This document shows, in pieces, positions 31,848 through 40,894 of a DNA stretch of 41,185 bases. The position numbers were made by a program, and so were the translations under genes. The stretch is taken from positions 1 through 41,185 of the forward strand of contig CALXAD010000017.1 in NCBI GenBank assembly GCA_944386195.1, read 5' to 3'. Source of the DNA: an uncultured Clostridia bacterium (GTDB taxonomy: Bacteria > Bacillota > Clostridia > TANB77 > CAG-508). The notes beneath the pieces were generated by a model that did not search any database, was not told the origin of the DNA, and saw nothing but the letters and a program-made list of their open reading frames with translations. How positions within the stretch are numbered: position 1 is the first letter of the stretch; each line of letters opens with the position of its first letter.

Positions 31848-34800
31848 ATGTTACAAATAAAAAATATTTACAAGCAATATAAAACAGGAAGCTTGGTACA
31901 AAAAGCTTTAGATAATGTAAGTTTAAATTTAAGAGATAATGAATTTGTTGCAATTTTAGGACCAAGTGGTTCTGGAAAAACGACACTTTTAAATATTATT
32001 GGTGGTTTAGATAGATATGATAAAGGAGATTTAATAATAAATCGGAGTATCTACAAAACATTATAAAGATAGAGATTGGGATTCATATAGAAATCATACA
32101 ATTGGTTTTGTATTTCAAAGTTATAATTTAATACCACATCAAACAATTTTAGCAAATGTAGAACTTGCTTTAACTATATCAGGAGTATCAAGAAAAGAAC
32201 GAAAACAAAAAGCAATTAGAGCACTTGAGCAAGTTGGGCTTGCAGAACATATGCATAAAAAACCAAACCAATTATCAGGTGGACAAATGCAAAGGGTTGC
32301 TATTGCAAGAGCATTGGTAAATGACCCAGATATAGTCCTTGCAGATGAGCCAACACGGAGCATTAGATAGTGATACAAGTATTCAAGTAATGGATTTATT
32401 AAAAGAGGTTGCAAAAGATAGATTAGTAGTAATGGTAACACATAATCCAGAATTAGCTCAAGAATATGCAACTAGAATAATAAATTTAAGAGATGGAGTA
32501 ATACTTTCAGATACAAATCCTTATGTAATAGAAAATGAAGAGCAAAAAAGACCAGTACATAAGAATTTAGGAAAAACATCAATGTCTTTTCTTACATCAT
32601 TATCACTTAGTTTTAATAATTTGAAAACTAAGAAAGGAAGAACAATTTTAACATCATTTGCAGGTTCAATTGGAATTATTGGAATAGCATTAATACTCTC
32701 ATTATCAAATGGTGTAAATACATATATATCATCAGTTGAAGAAGATACATTATCAGAATATCCTTTACAAATCCAAAGTTCTGGTATTGATATAAGTTCA
32801 TTACTAGTTGGAATGGACGATGACGAAAATGAAGAAAAAGGAGATATTCATATTAGTAAACAATTAACCAATATGTTTTCTAAAATAGGCTCAAATGATT
32901 TAAAATCTTTAAAAGAATATTTAGAAAGTGAAGATTCTAATGTATATGATTATGCAAAAGATATTGAATATACTTATGATGTTACACCAAAGATATATAG
33001 TTCAGATGTAGAAAATTTAAGACAGGTAAATCCAGATATTTCACTTTCAAGCTTAGGAATAGGTTCAGGGCAATCTAGTAACAGTATGATATCTAATATG
33101 ATGAGTACAAATATGTTCTTTCAAATGCCAGAGAACAAAGATTTATATGAAAGTCAATATGATATAAAAGCAGGAAAATGGCCAAGTAATTATAATGAAT
33201 GTGTTTTAGTATTAACACAGAATGGAAATGTTAGTGATTTCTTACTTTATACACTAGGATTAAGAGATTATAGTGAATTACAAGATTTAGTTACACAATT
33301 TGCAAATGGAGAAAATGTAGACACACCTGATAATTTAGGTTCATATTCTTATGATGATATTCTAGGAATTACTTTTAAATTAGTAAATAATAGTGATTGT
33401 TATGAATATGACAGTGAATACAATGTATGGAGAGATAAAACTGATAATACAGATTATATGAAAAATATTGTTGCAAATGGTGAAGATTTAAAAATAGTAG
33501 GAATTGTACAGCCAAAAGAAGGAGCAACAAGTGCAATGTTAAGAGCAGGAATTTGTTATCCAGCATCTTTAACAAACCATGTAATAGAAAATGCAAAAAA
33601 TAGTAAAATAGTTCAAGACCAATTAGCAAATCCAGAGATTAATGTATTTACTGGCAAGAGATTTGATGATACAAGTGAAAATTCATTTGATATGAATTCT
33701 TTAATTGATATAGATACTTCTAAAATACAATCAGCATTTAAGATAGATGAATCAAAAATAAAAGTAGATTTTGGAAATCTAAATAATGTATTAAATAAAA
33801 ATTCAATACCATCTCTTAATGTAGAAGATATTTTAAGTAATCTTAAATTTTCTATATCAGAAGAAGATATTAAAACTATAATGACTGAACTTTTAAATGG
33901 TTATGGTTCTTATGCAGAGAATAATCAAGAAGCAAATTTAAATAATATAACTAAGCAATTAACAGAATATTTACAGTCAAAAGAAGTTACTGATTTATTA
34001 AATAAAAAAATAGGAGAAATTATTAAAGAAAATGGAAATTTAAGTATTACTCAAGAGCAGATGCAAGAAATTATGACTGAAATTTTAAGTGGATATAATA
34101 AATATGTGGAAGATAATGAATTAATAAGTGTTGATGATTTAAATAAATATATAGCAGAATATTTATCATCAGAAGATGCCAAAAAGATTATTACTAATAA
34201 TTTATCTAAGATAGTAAAAGAGCAAAAGCTAGATACACAAATATCAAGTATTATGCAAAAATATATGCAAACTGCAATATCATCAATTAGTGCAAGTTTA
34301 CAAAAACAAATGCAATCTAGTATAAAGGATTTAAGTGAATCAATAACACAAGCAATTAGTATAGATGAAAATACTTTTATGGATGCATTCCATTTAAAAA
34401 TGAATGAAGAAGAATTATCAGAATTATTTAATTCACTTATGTCTAAAGAAACAGTTACATATGAAAGTAATTTAAAAACTTTAAATTATGCAGATTTTGA
34501 TGAGCCAAGTGGTATTGATATTTATCCAAAAGATTTTGAAGGAAATAAATCAATTACTAATATGCTAAATGAATATAATGCACGTATGGAAGAAGAAGGT
34601 AATGAAGATAAAGTAATTTCATTTACCGATATGGTGGGAACTTTGATGAGTTCGGTTACAACTATTGTTGATACAATTAGTTATGTATTAATTGCATTTG
34701 TTGCAATTTCACTTGTTGTTTCTTCTATCATGATAGGAGTAATTACATATATTAGTGTATTAGAGCGTAAGAAAGAAATAGGAATATTAAGAGCTATGGG

Positions 34801-35080
34801 AGCATCTAAAAGAAATGTTGCACAAGTATTTAATGCGGAAACATTTATTATTGGTGCACTTGCAGGTCTTATTGGAGTAGGTATTACTTTATTATTAATA
34901 ATTCCAACAAATAAGATTATATATGCATTATCTAACGGAGCAAATGTTAAAGCATCTTTACCACCAATTGCAGGTCTAATTTTAATAATACTTAGTATAG
35001 TTTTAACTTTAATTGGGGGAATCATTCCTTCTAGAAAAGCTGCTAAAGAAGACCCTGTGTTAGCTTTAAGAAGTGAATAA
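31848..35080 (+). pseudogene. MacB-type ABC transporter, ATPase fused to FtsX permease, two frameshifts in the ATPase
   Basis: ATG 31848 opens a LolD/MacB-like ATPase: ALDNVSLNLRDNEFVAILGP, Walker A GPSGSGKTT, Q-loop FVFQSYNL, signature LSGGQMQR, Walker B IVLADEPT, then H-loop VMVTHNPE. An extra C at 32043 (AATcGGAGTA) and another at 32356 (ACAcGGAGCA) break the frame. Deleting each restores [10 protein letters not shown] and ADEPTGALDSD. The permease half (to 35080) has one helix near NNLKTKKGRTILTSFAGSIG, a huge outside domain of about 600 residues, then three late helices (FtsX core, LRAMGASKRNVAQVF). Full protein about 1,077 residues, a fused arrangement common for bacteriocin or antibiotic export. 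Both errors look like insertions of the same kind, so the gene may be intact in life. Confidence 0.9.
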
Positions 35081-35115
35081 TAAGAAAAATGTAAAAATAT
35101 TGAAAGAGAGAAAAT

Positions 35116-35763
35116 ATGAAAAAGAGGATTATTGTTAGTTTGGCGATAGTATTAGTTCTATTAGTAATATTTTATGCTTTATACATTTTTAATTATATTC
35201 CACATAAAATGTACACTAATAAAGATTTTAATATTACTACATATATAAGCAAAATAGATAAAGATGGAGATGGCATAGATGACCAGACAGATATATTAAA
35301 TAATGTAAGAGATTATATATCTACAAAGCCAAAATATAAAAGTAAATATTATGCAAATGGATATCCAGATGATGGATATGGTGTATGTACTGATGTGGTT
35401 ACATTCGGACTTAAAAATGCAGGATATGATTTAATGCAATTAGTAAATAATGATATTGAAAAAAATAGAGATAAGTATAATATTGATACTATTGATAAAA
35501 ATATTGATTTTAGACGAGTGAGCAATTTAAAAGTATATTTTCAAAACAATGCTATAGCATTAACAAATGATATTAATAAAATAGAAGAATGGCAAGGCGG
35601 AGATATAGTTATTTTTAATAATCATATTGGAATAGTATCAGATAAAAGGAATAAAAAAGGAATTACGTTTATTATTCATCACGCAAATCCTTTTCAAAAA
35701 AATTATGAAGAAGATATTTTAGAATCAAGAAATGATATTATAGGACATTACAGAATAAGCTAA
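35116..35763 (+). CDS. DUF1287 family cysteine-peptidase-like protein
   Basis: 215 residues. One N-terminal membrane helix (IVSLAIVLVLLVIFYALYIF) then an outside domain: DKDGDGIDDQTDILNN, YYANGYPDDGYGVCTDVVTF (candidate catalytic Cys), WQGGDIVIFNNHIGIVSD (candidate His) and FIIHHANPFQKNYEEDIL. DUF1287 proteins belong to the NlpC/P60-like papain fold and probably cut or bind cell-wall peptides. It starts 35 bases after the ABC transporter, with AAAGAGAG as a moderate ribosome site, so it may be co-transcribed with it. Confidence 0.88.
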   Translation: MKKRIIVSLAIVLVLLVIFYALYIFNYIPHKMYTNKDFNITTYISKIDKDGDGIDDQTDILNNVRDYISTKPKYKSKYYANGYPDDGYGVCTDVVTFGLKNAGYDLMQLVNNDIEKNRDKYNIDTIDKNIDFRRVSNLKVYFQNNAIALTNDINKIEEWQGGDIVIFNNHIGIVSDKRNKKGITFIIHHANPFQKNYEEDILESRNDIIGHYRIS

Positions 35764-35876
35764 TGTCAAAAATAAAGCTTGTTAAACTCAAAAGATAAAA
35801 AGTATTTGTAAATGGAAGGCAAAACAACTATAATTTGTAAAAAAATACAAAAATTAAATGATAAATGTAAAAATGT

Positions 35877-35917
35877 AAACCATAATCTTTAGAATATTTG
35901 CTGGAAGATTATGGTTT
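35877..35917 (+). terminator. Hairpin, probable terminator
   Basis: AAACCATAATCTT (35877-35889) and AAGATTATGGTTT (35905-35917): perfect 13-bp stem, 15-base loop, then TGAATTTTAT. The remainder of 35764-36041 shows no gene. Confidence 0.65.
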
Positions 35918-36041
35918 GAATTTTATATAAACTTGTTACAAATTAAAAGTCCATAATAAATTATGAAGTATATAGAAATTTAAACTAATTGTCGGAAATA
36001 AATTGATTTTATCCTACAATTAATAAAAAAATAAACAAGTA

Positions 36042-36050
36042 GAAAATATC
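36042..36050. repeat. Target-site duplication, left copy (GAAAATATC)
   Basis: Nine bases directly outside the left inverted repeat, repeated at 37275-37283 directly outside the right one. Family range is 8-10 bp. Confidence 0.9.
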
Positions 36051-37274
36051 CAGGGTAATTTCACAAAATTTTACGAAATTGTAATATTACCAATAACTGC
36101 CAATAAAAGATTATCATTAAGCAAGCAGTTGAACATGTTGGATTTAACTGTTTGCTTTTTATTCTTTAAATAATTCTTATGAATACTTATTCCCATTTTT
36201 CTGAATATATTTAGGTTTTCTTGTGCCCTTTGACTTAATAACTTACATCTATCTTCGTCATAAGTAACATCTAATATATGATGCATACTTTCTATTTCCC
36301 AATGTTTCCTTGTATATGATAGTAAATTTTCTGCTGTTGTGTTTTTGCTACTCAAATAGCAACTGATTTCTTTTGTTATCTTATTATCTTTTTCTACTTC
36401 TCTTACTACTGCAAATATCTTTTTTAATCCTTTCCAATTTGCTAAATAATCTGTAAAATATGCTATTTCATTTAGGACATAGCATGTTCTTTTTTCTATT
36501 CTTCCATGACTTTTTTCTTCCGTTTTGTATGTTTCATATTCACAATTTTTATCTGTTTCATCCATATATTTATCATCAAACATTGCATATACATCTTCAT
36601 AAAAACCTTTTTGATTTGCTTTTAATTGTAAAACATAATCTCCTCCATTATTTATTATTTTTTCTGCAGTTTCTTTTTGACAATGCATTGCATCTGCTGT
36701 TATTATCATTCCTTTTATATCTAGCATGTCTATTAATTCTTTTACTGCTGGAATTTCATTTGTTTTATTATCTACTGTCTTTTGTAATAGTGATATGCCT
36801 GTATTGGTATATGCTGTTACAATATTCATCATTTTTTCTATGGTCTTTATTGCATCTGTTGATTTTATTGCCTTTCCATCTATCATTATTTGAGTATGCT
36901 TTTCTTTTATTAAACTTTGTACTATCCCTACTATACTTAGCCCTAACCATTTTGGATTTAGCATTACAAATATTCTCGTTAATGTTGATTTTGAAGGAAT
37001 AGATTTTATTTCAAATTCTTTTTCTAAAAATTCTTTTTTGCTCTTTCCATAATCAATCATTTTATCAAGCTCATCCATTCCACATAATACTGATATCATA
37101 ACTAATTTCAATATATCTATTAACTTATGTTTCGTTGTATATGGATCTCTTTCATCTTCTATTATTCCAAAATACATATTAAAAATCTCATTTAAATTCA
37201 CTATTATCACCACTGAGATTTTAACATAAAAATGTAAATATTACAATTCTGTAATATTTTATGAAATCACCATG
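36051..37274 (-). mobile_element. ISAs1-family insertion sequence, complete
   Basis: 1,224 bp. Terminal inverted repeats of about 39 bp: left 36051-36089 (CAGGGTAATTTCACAAAA...) and right 37236-37274 (reverse complement CATGGTGATTTCATAAAA...), about 80% alike. Perfect 9-bp target duplication on both sides. Intact transposase. The insertion lies between a terminator hairpin and a decayed region and breaks no recognisable gene. Confidence 0.93.
36071..37213 (-). CDS. ISAs1-family DDE transposase
   Basis: 380 residues on the minus strand, starting at GTG 37213; the next strong candidate is an in-frame ATG 12 codons in (NMYFGIIED). N-terminal H-repeat domain: YFGIIEDERDPYTTKHKLID, VMISVLCGMDELDKMIDYGK. 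The DDE core has Asp in IMIDGKAIKST, Asp in ITADAMHCQKET and Glu in HWEIESMHHILDVTYDEDRC. Late KNYLKNKKQTVKSNMFNCLL is typical of the family. It cuts the 39-bp ends and makes 8-10 bp duplications, matching the 9 bp seen here. The ribosome site is weak, perhaps limiting expression. No frameshift. Confidence 0.94.
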   Translation of the reverse strand: MVIIVNLNEIFNMYFGIIEDERDPYTTKHKLIDILKLVMISVLCGMDELDKMIDYGKSKKEFLEKEFEIKSIPSKSTLTRIFVMLNPKWLGLSIVGIVQSLIKEKHTQIMIDGKAIKSTDAIKTIEKMMNIVTAYTNTGISLLQKTVDNKTNEIPAVKELIDMLDIKGMIITADAMHCQKETAEKIINNGGDYVLQLKANQKGFYEDVYAMFDDKYMDETDKNCEYETYKTEEKSHGRIEKRTCYVLNEIAYFTDYLANWKGLKKIFAVVREVEKDNKITKEISCYLSSKNTTAENLLSYTRKHWEIESMHHILDVTYDEDRCKLLSQRAQENLNIFRKMGISIHKNYLKNKKQTVKSNMFNCLLNDNLLLAVIGNITIS

Positions 37275-37283
37275 GAAAATATC
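37275..37283. repeat. Target-site duplication, right copy (GAAAATATC)
   Basis: Matches 36042-36050 exactly and abuts the right inverted repeat. Confidence 0.9.
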
Positions 37284-37352
37284 AAATATATATAGAAGAA
37301 AATAGAAAAGCATGATATAATATTGCTGTAAAAGATATAAAGGAGAAAATTA

Positions 37353-37587
37353 ATGGAAGGTTCTAAAATTAATTCTAGATTAACTATTATTTAAATGCAA
37401 TGGAACAGTATTACAAATTATATTTGATAAAGGAGACGTTAAACCTTTTCAAATATGTGAAATTATAAATAGAGATAAAAGAACTGTTCAAAGAGTATTA
37501 AAGAGTTTAGTTGAGAACAATTTAATAGAATGGTTTGGAACATCTATTAAAGATCCTAAAAAAGTGTATAGAATCAAAAATAATTAA
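37353..37587 (+). pseudogene. Winged-helix fragment, frameshifted
   Basis: ATG 37353 with AAAGGAG at 37339-37345 reads MEGSKINSRLTII, then TAA. A second frame without its own start (37393-37587) encodes KCNGTVLQIIFDKGDVKPF, QICEIINRDKRTVQRVLKSL, VENNLIEWFGTSIKDPKKVY. This is a clear winged helix-turn-helix like the C-terminal module of AlbA/Schlafen-type or Fic-type regulators. A small indel near 37388 separates the two. At about 77 codons it is either a small regulator with a frameshift or the tail of a lost larger gene. It follows the ISAs1 element by about 70 bases. Confidence 0.6.
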
Positions 37588-37961
37588 TTTTATATATTTG
37601 TCGCACCTTTGTAGTATGTTTGTCGCATCTTTCTTATTTTAGGAATTTACATGAAAGAGGATAAACAAATAATTAGTGAAAAATTACAAAAATTAGGGAT
37701 AGATAAATATGATAAAAAATAAATACAAAAAGGAAACAATAAATTCGTATATGGTAATAGGGATGAATTTGAATGAATTAGGAAAAATTATATTGTCATA
37801 ATACAAAAATTATATTATATATTTAAAACAAAACAGAAACGAATATAATTTGTAAAAAAATACTACACAAAATAAAAAAAAGTATGATAAAATACTTGTA
37901 GTGTTGTTTAAAAATTGGATAAATTTAACAACAAAATAATCTATTTACATAAAAAACAATG

Positions 37962-38052
37962 TGAAATTTCTGGCACAATTTTGGCACAATTCGTTCAATA
38001 AAGAACCTCGAAACCCTATATAAATCAACAAAGAACAATAAAGAAATTTCAC
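37962..38052. repeat. 90-base block bounded by 11-bp inverted repeats
   Basis: GTGAAATTTCT (37962-37972) and AGAAATTTCAC (38042-38052) are perfect inverted copies. Just inside the left one lies the 11-base tandem TGGCACAATTT-TGGCACAATTC (37973-37994). A diverged copy (TTTTGGAGCAATTTTGGAGCAATG then AAATCCATAAAAACG) lies at 38204-38241. Function unknown; recombination-site remnants or a structured RNA are options. Confidence 0.55.
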
Positions 38053-38264
38053 TTGATGTTTATATGATAGAACAGCCGAAAGTGGCTTAAATACTGAAAA
38101 AATTGAGAAGGAGGAATTAAAAATGAGTCGGACACAGTAAATGGCATAATATAAAATCCTCTATCCTTAGAGCCTCAACGGTGGGGTGATTCTAAAAAGT
38201 GCTTTTGGAGCAATTTTGGAGCAATGAAATCCATAAAAACGAGAAAAAAGTGTAAAAAATAGAT

Positions 38265-38316
38265 AAAAATATAGTCAATTTTGGAGTAAAAATATTCCCC
38301 TATTGGCTATATTTTT
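38265..38316 (+). terminator. Intrinsic terminator-like hairpin
   Basis: AAAAATATAG-t-CAAT (38265-38279) pairs with ATTG-g-CTATATTTTT (38302-38316), then more Ts. No gene is left upstream for it to end. Confidence 0.65.
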
Positions 38317-38391
38317 TGTAAAAAAATCCCAATATTTATAAATTCAAAAGTGTATTTTTTATTGAGAATAGTGGAAATTTAGTTTTTTAAT

Positions 38392-38410
38392 ATACAACTA
38401 AGAGTTGTAT
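38392..38410. repeat. Small perfect palindrome
   Basis: ATACAACT-aag-AGTTGTAT, 8-bp arms, in otherwise featureless AT-rich DNA. Could be a short hairpin or protein site. Confidence 0.4.
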
Positions 38411-38864
38411 GAATTTTAGAATAAAAAACATATAAATTTAACAAAAAAATGTTTGTTTTAAATGAAGAGGATTTGTAAAAAAATTTATTAATATTTTAAA
38501 TTTTAAATCTAAAATAGTTAAAGAATTTGAGTTAAAAACATAGAAAACAAGAATTATTTGTACAAATATAATGCAGAATAGTTGACATAGAGGGGGACTG
38601 AATGCTACATTATTTTTTTATATTTTTAAAATATAAAAAATGCTAAAATGCTTTAATATAAAGAAATTGACGAGTTCTGATAAAAATGTATACTAATAAA
38701 AATAGAGGTTTAACTTCTCATATTAAAACAAAAAATAAGTGGAATTAAATAAGTAAATTGTTAATATAAAAATATAAAGTTATTCAAAACTATATGATAT
38801 GGTGTAAAAATATACCATAAATTATATTGATTAATAACAAATTTAATAAATTTTAAATATAATA

Positions 38865-38909
38865 TTTACAAACGTACAACAAGATGATAAAATTGTAGTA
38901 CGTTTGTAA
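38865..38909 (+). promoter_or_regulatory. AbiE promoter with 12-bp inverted-repeat operator
   Basis: TTTACA (38865-38870), 17 bases, TAAAAT (38888-38893). Perfect arms TTACAAACGTAC (38866-38877) and GTACGTTTGTAA (38898-38909) enclose the -10 and overlap the -35 and start. AbiEi antitoxins are known to bind inverted repeats in their own promoter, so this is the expected autorepression site. Confidence 0.8.
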
Positions 38910-38920
38910 TGGAGGTTAAT

Positions 38921-39502
38921 ATGAATACAAAAAAAATAGAAAAATTTTTAAAAAGAAATAATGGTTATATAACATCTAGTGAAATAGAACAAAATGGAGT
39001 TCCAAGAATATATATTCCAGAATTAATTAAAAATGGAGTAATTAGAAAAGTATCAAGAGGTTTGTATATTGATAACAAATTAATTGAAGATGAATACTAT
39101 ATTTTGCAAAAACGTTATAACAATATTATTTATTCATATAATACTGCGTTTCATTTGCTAGGGATTAGTGAAAGAGCGCCATATGAACTTGATGTTACTA
39201 CATATTCTCATAAAAGAATTAGAGAAAATGTAAAAATTCACTATGTATCTAAAGAAAAGTTAAATATAGGTAAAATTACTATAACAAGTCCATATGGTAA
39301 TCCTATAATTGTATATAATTTAGAAAGATGTATATGTGATATGCTAAAAAAACAAGATGAGTATGATATAGAATTATATAATAAAATTTTGAAAAGTTAT
39401 TTTAATTTAAAAGATAAAAATTTAAAACTATTAGATGAATATGCTAAAATATTTAATGTATATGAAAAATTAACTACTATAATGGAGGTTTTAATTAAGT
39501 GA
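38921..39502 (+). CDS. abiEi: AbiEi-family antitoxin (type IV toxin-antitoxin), autorepressor
   Basis: 193 residues from ATG 38921 with GGAGGT (38911-38916); an earlier ATG at 38909 overlaps that site and the operator, so I reject it. The N-terminal winged helix reads KIEKFLKRNNGYITSSEIEQ, NGVPRIYIPELIKNGVIRKV, SRGLYIDNKLIEDEYYILQK. The C-terminal domain reads IIYSYNTAFHLLGISERAPY, ELDVTTYSHKRIRENVKIHY, TSPYGNPIIVYNLERCICDM. It neutralises the toxin without stable binding and represses the operon through the upstream palindrome. The stop overlaps the toxin start by 4 bases (GTGA). AbiE systems give abortive infection against phages. Confidence 0.93.
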   Translation: MNTKKIEKFLKRNNGYITSSEIEQNGVPRIYIPELIKNGVIRKVSRGLYIDNKLIEDEYYILQKRYNNIIYSYNTAFHLLGISERAPYELDVTTYSHKRIRENVKIHYVSKEKLNIGKITITSPYGNPIIVYNLERCICDMLKKQDEYDIELYNKILKSYFNLKDKNLKLLDEYAKIFNVYEKLTTIMEVLIK

Positions 39503-40353
39503 TAAAATATAAAGAACTTAAACAAAAATCAAAAGATCTAGAGCGAAAATATCAGCTAAATCATTATGAACTGTTACAAAGATTTATGTTTGAAAGAATC
39601 TTAGAAAGAATTTCGGTTTCAAAATATCAAGAAAATTTTATATTAAAAGGTGGTTTACTGTTATCAGCATTATTTGGAATCGATAATAGAACTACAAGAG
39701 ATATGGATACAACAATCAAAGGATTAGATATTTCTAAGGAACAAATGATAAATGTTTTAAGTGAAATATTAAGTATCGATTTAAAAGACGGCGTAAAATT
39801 TGAATTGGTTGATGTGACTGATATAAGAGAAGATGATGAATATGGTGGAAATAAATATCACTTAATTGGAAAATTAGAAAATCTTAAAATTAATTTAGAT
39901 ATTGATATTTCTACAGGAGATAAAGTTGTACCAAAAGAGTTAGAGTATAGATATCCATCATTATTTGAAGATAAAAAGATATTAATTTATACATATAATG
40001 TGGAAACCATAATAGCAGAAAAAATTGAAACTATTTTAAGAAGAGGACAATACAATAGTAGAATGAAGGATTATTACGATATACATATGTTTTTAACTAA
40101 ATTTAAAAATAATATTGATATTAATATCTTAAAGTTATCAATAAAAAATACATTTGATAAAAGAGAATCGATTGATTACTTAAAAGATTATGAGCAGATT
40201 TTAGATGGTATATCTTCATATGATAGAATTGTAAGTTTATGGAATGGATATGCTAAAAGGAATAAATATGCAAATGATATTAAGTTTGAAGAAATCATAA
40301 AAGAACTAAAAGAATTAATTTCAAGTTTAGACATAGAAATTTCAACTGTTTAA
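39499..40353 (+). CDS. abiEii: AbiEii-family nucleotidyltransferase toxin
   Basis: 284 residues starting at GTG 39499, coupled to the antitoxin stop. Nucleotidyltransferase motifs: ENFILKGGLLLSALFGIDNR (GG), TTRDMDTTIKGLD (DxD-like metal site), LKINLDIDISTGDKV (third Asp), and the downstream helix VETIIAEKIETILRRGQYNS, then RMKDYYDIHMFL, all diagnostic of AbiEii/MenT-type toxins. These add nucleotides to tRNA 3' ends or otherwise use NTPs to stop growth during phage attack. Intact, with normal length and no frameshift, in contrast to much of the window. Confidence 0.94.
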   Translation: MIKYKELKQKSKDLERKYQLNHYELLQRFMFERILERISVSKYQENFILKGGLLLSALFGIDNRTTRDMDTTIKGLDISKEQMINVLSEILSIDLKDGVKFELVDVTDIREDDEYGGNKYHLIGKLENLKINLDIDISTGDKVVPKELEYRYPSLFEDKKILIYTYNVETIIAEKIETILRRGQYNSRMKDYYDIHMFLTKFKNNIDINILKLSIKNTFDKRESIDYLKDYEQILDGISSYDRIVSLWNGYAKRNKYANDIKFEEIIKELKELISSLDIEISTV

Positions 40354-40370
40354 GCAGAAAGGGAGCGCAT

Positions 40371-40871
40371 ATGATATATTTTATAGCTGATACACATTTT
40401 AATCATGTAAATATAATTAAATATTGTAATAGACCATTTAAAAATGCTGATGAAATGAATAAATACATAATTAAAAAATGGAATTCTGTGGTTAAACAAA
40501 CGGATACAGTATACCATTTAGGTGATGTAGGATTTGGAAAGTTTGAAGAATTAAAAACTTTAGTAGGAAGTTTAAATGGAAGAAAAATATTACTTAGAGG
40601 AAATCATGATTTTAAAATTGGAGTGAATACTTGGAAAGAAATAGGATTCTTAGAGGTCTATAAGAAGAAAATTATTTTAGATAATTTATTATTAACACAT
40701 GCACCAATTGAAGAAGTAGAAGAAAATCAAGTAAATGTTTTTGGGCATATACATGATAAACCAATAGATAAAAAATTTGACAAGAAAAATCATGTATGCG
40801 TTTCTTGTGATGTAGTTGATTATATACCTGTAAGTATAAGCAAAATTAAAAGTATAGATAAACAATTATAA
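40371..40871 (+). CDS. Metallophosphoesterase (calcineurin-like)
   Basis: 166 residues; GGGAG before ATG 40371. The two-metal motifs are in order: FIADTHFNHVNIIKYC (DxH), TVYHLGDVGFGKF (GDxx), KILLRGNHDF (GNHD), LLLTHAP (H) and NVFGHIHDKP (GHxH). Single-domain enzyme of the YfcE-like or phage-associated class, cytoplasmic, hydrolysing a phosphodiester or monoester. It lies 17 bases after the AbiE toxin and could be co-transcribed. Such enzymes often ride in phage and defence neighbourhoods, but a housekeeping role is equally possible. Confidence 0.9.
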   Translation: MIYFIADTHFNHVNIIKYCNRPFKNADEMNKYIIKKWNSVVKQTDTVYHLGDVGFGKFEELKTLVGSLNGRKILLRGNHDFKIGVNTWKEIGFLEVYKKKIILDNLLLTHAPIEEVEENQVNVFGHIHDKPIDKKFDKKNHVCVSCDVVDYIPVSISKIKSIDKQL

Positions 40872-40894
40872 TTTGTCTTTGGAGTTGAAATTAG

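Larger units (their letters stand above)
37588..38864. other. Non-coding decayed stretch
   Basis: About 1.28 kb with no convincing gene. It holds a 22-base-period repeat TTTGTCGCAnCTTT (37597-37610, 37619-37632); a 23-codon frame at 37651-37722 without a clear ribosome site; a strong ribosome site (GAAGGAGGA, 38109-38117) followed only by MSRTQ-stop at 38123; 11-bp inverted repeats (37962-37972, 38042-38052); two related copies of a tandem TTTTGG(C/A)(A/G)CAAT motif; and two hairpins. The abandoned ribosome site suggests that a gene was deleted. An integrative-element remnant is possible, but no integrase sequence is left to prove it. Confidence 0.5.

Noticed and set aside
36460..37002. 180-residue plus-strand ORF inside the ISAs1 element
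   Set aside because: Leu/His/Phe-rich shadow of the transposase on the opposite strand.
37651..37722. 23-codon peptide MKEDKQIISEKLQKLGIDKY...
   Set aside because: No clear ribosome site, no hydrophobic segment and no conserved context; too short to support as a gene.
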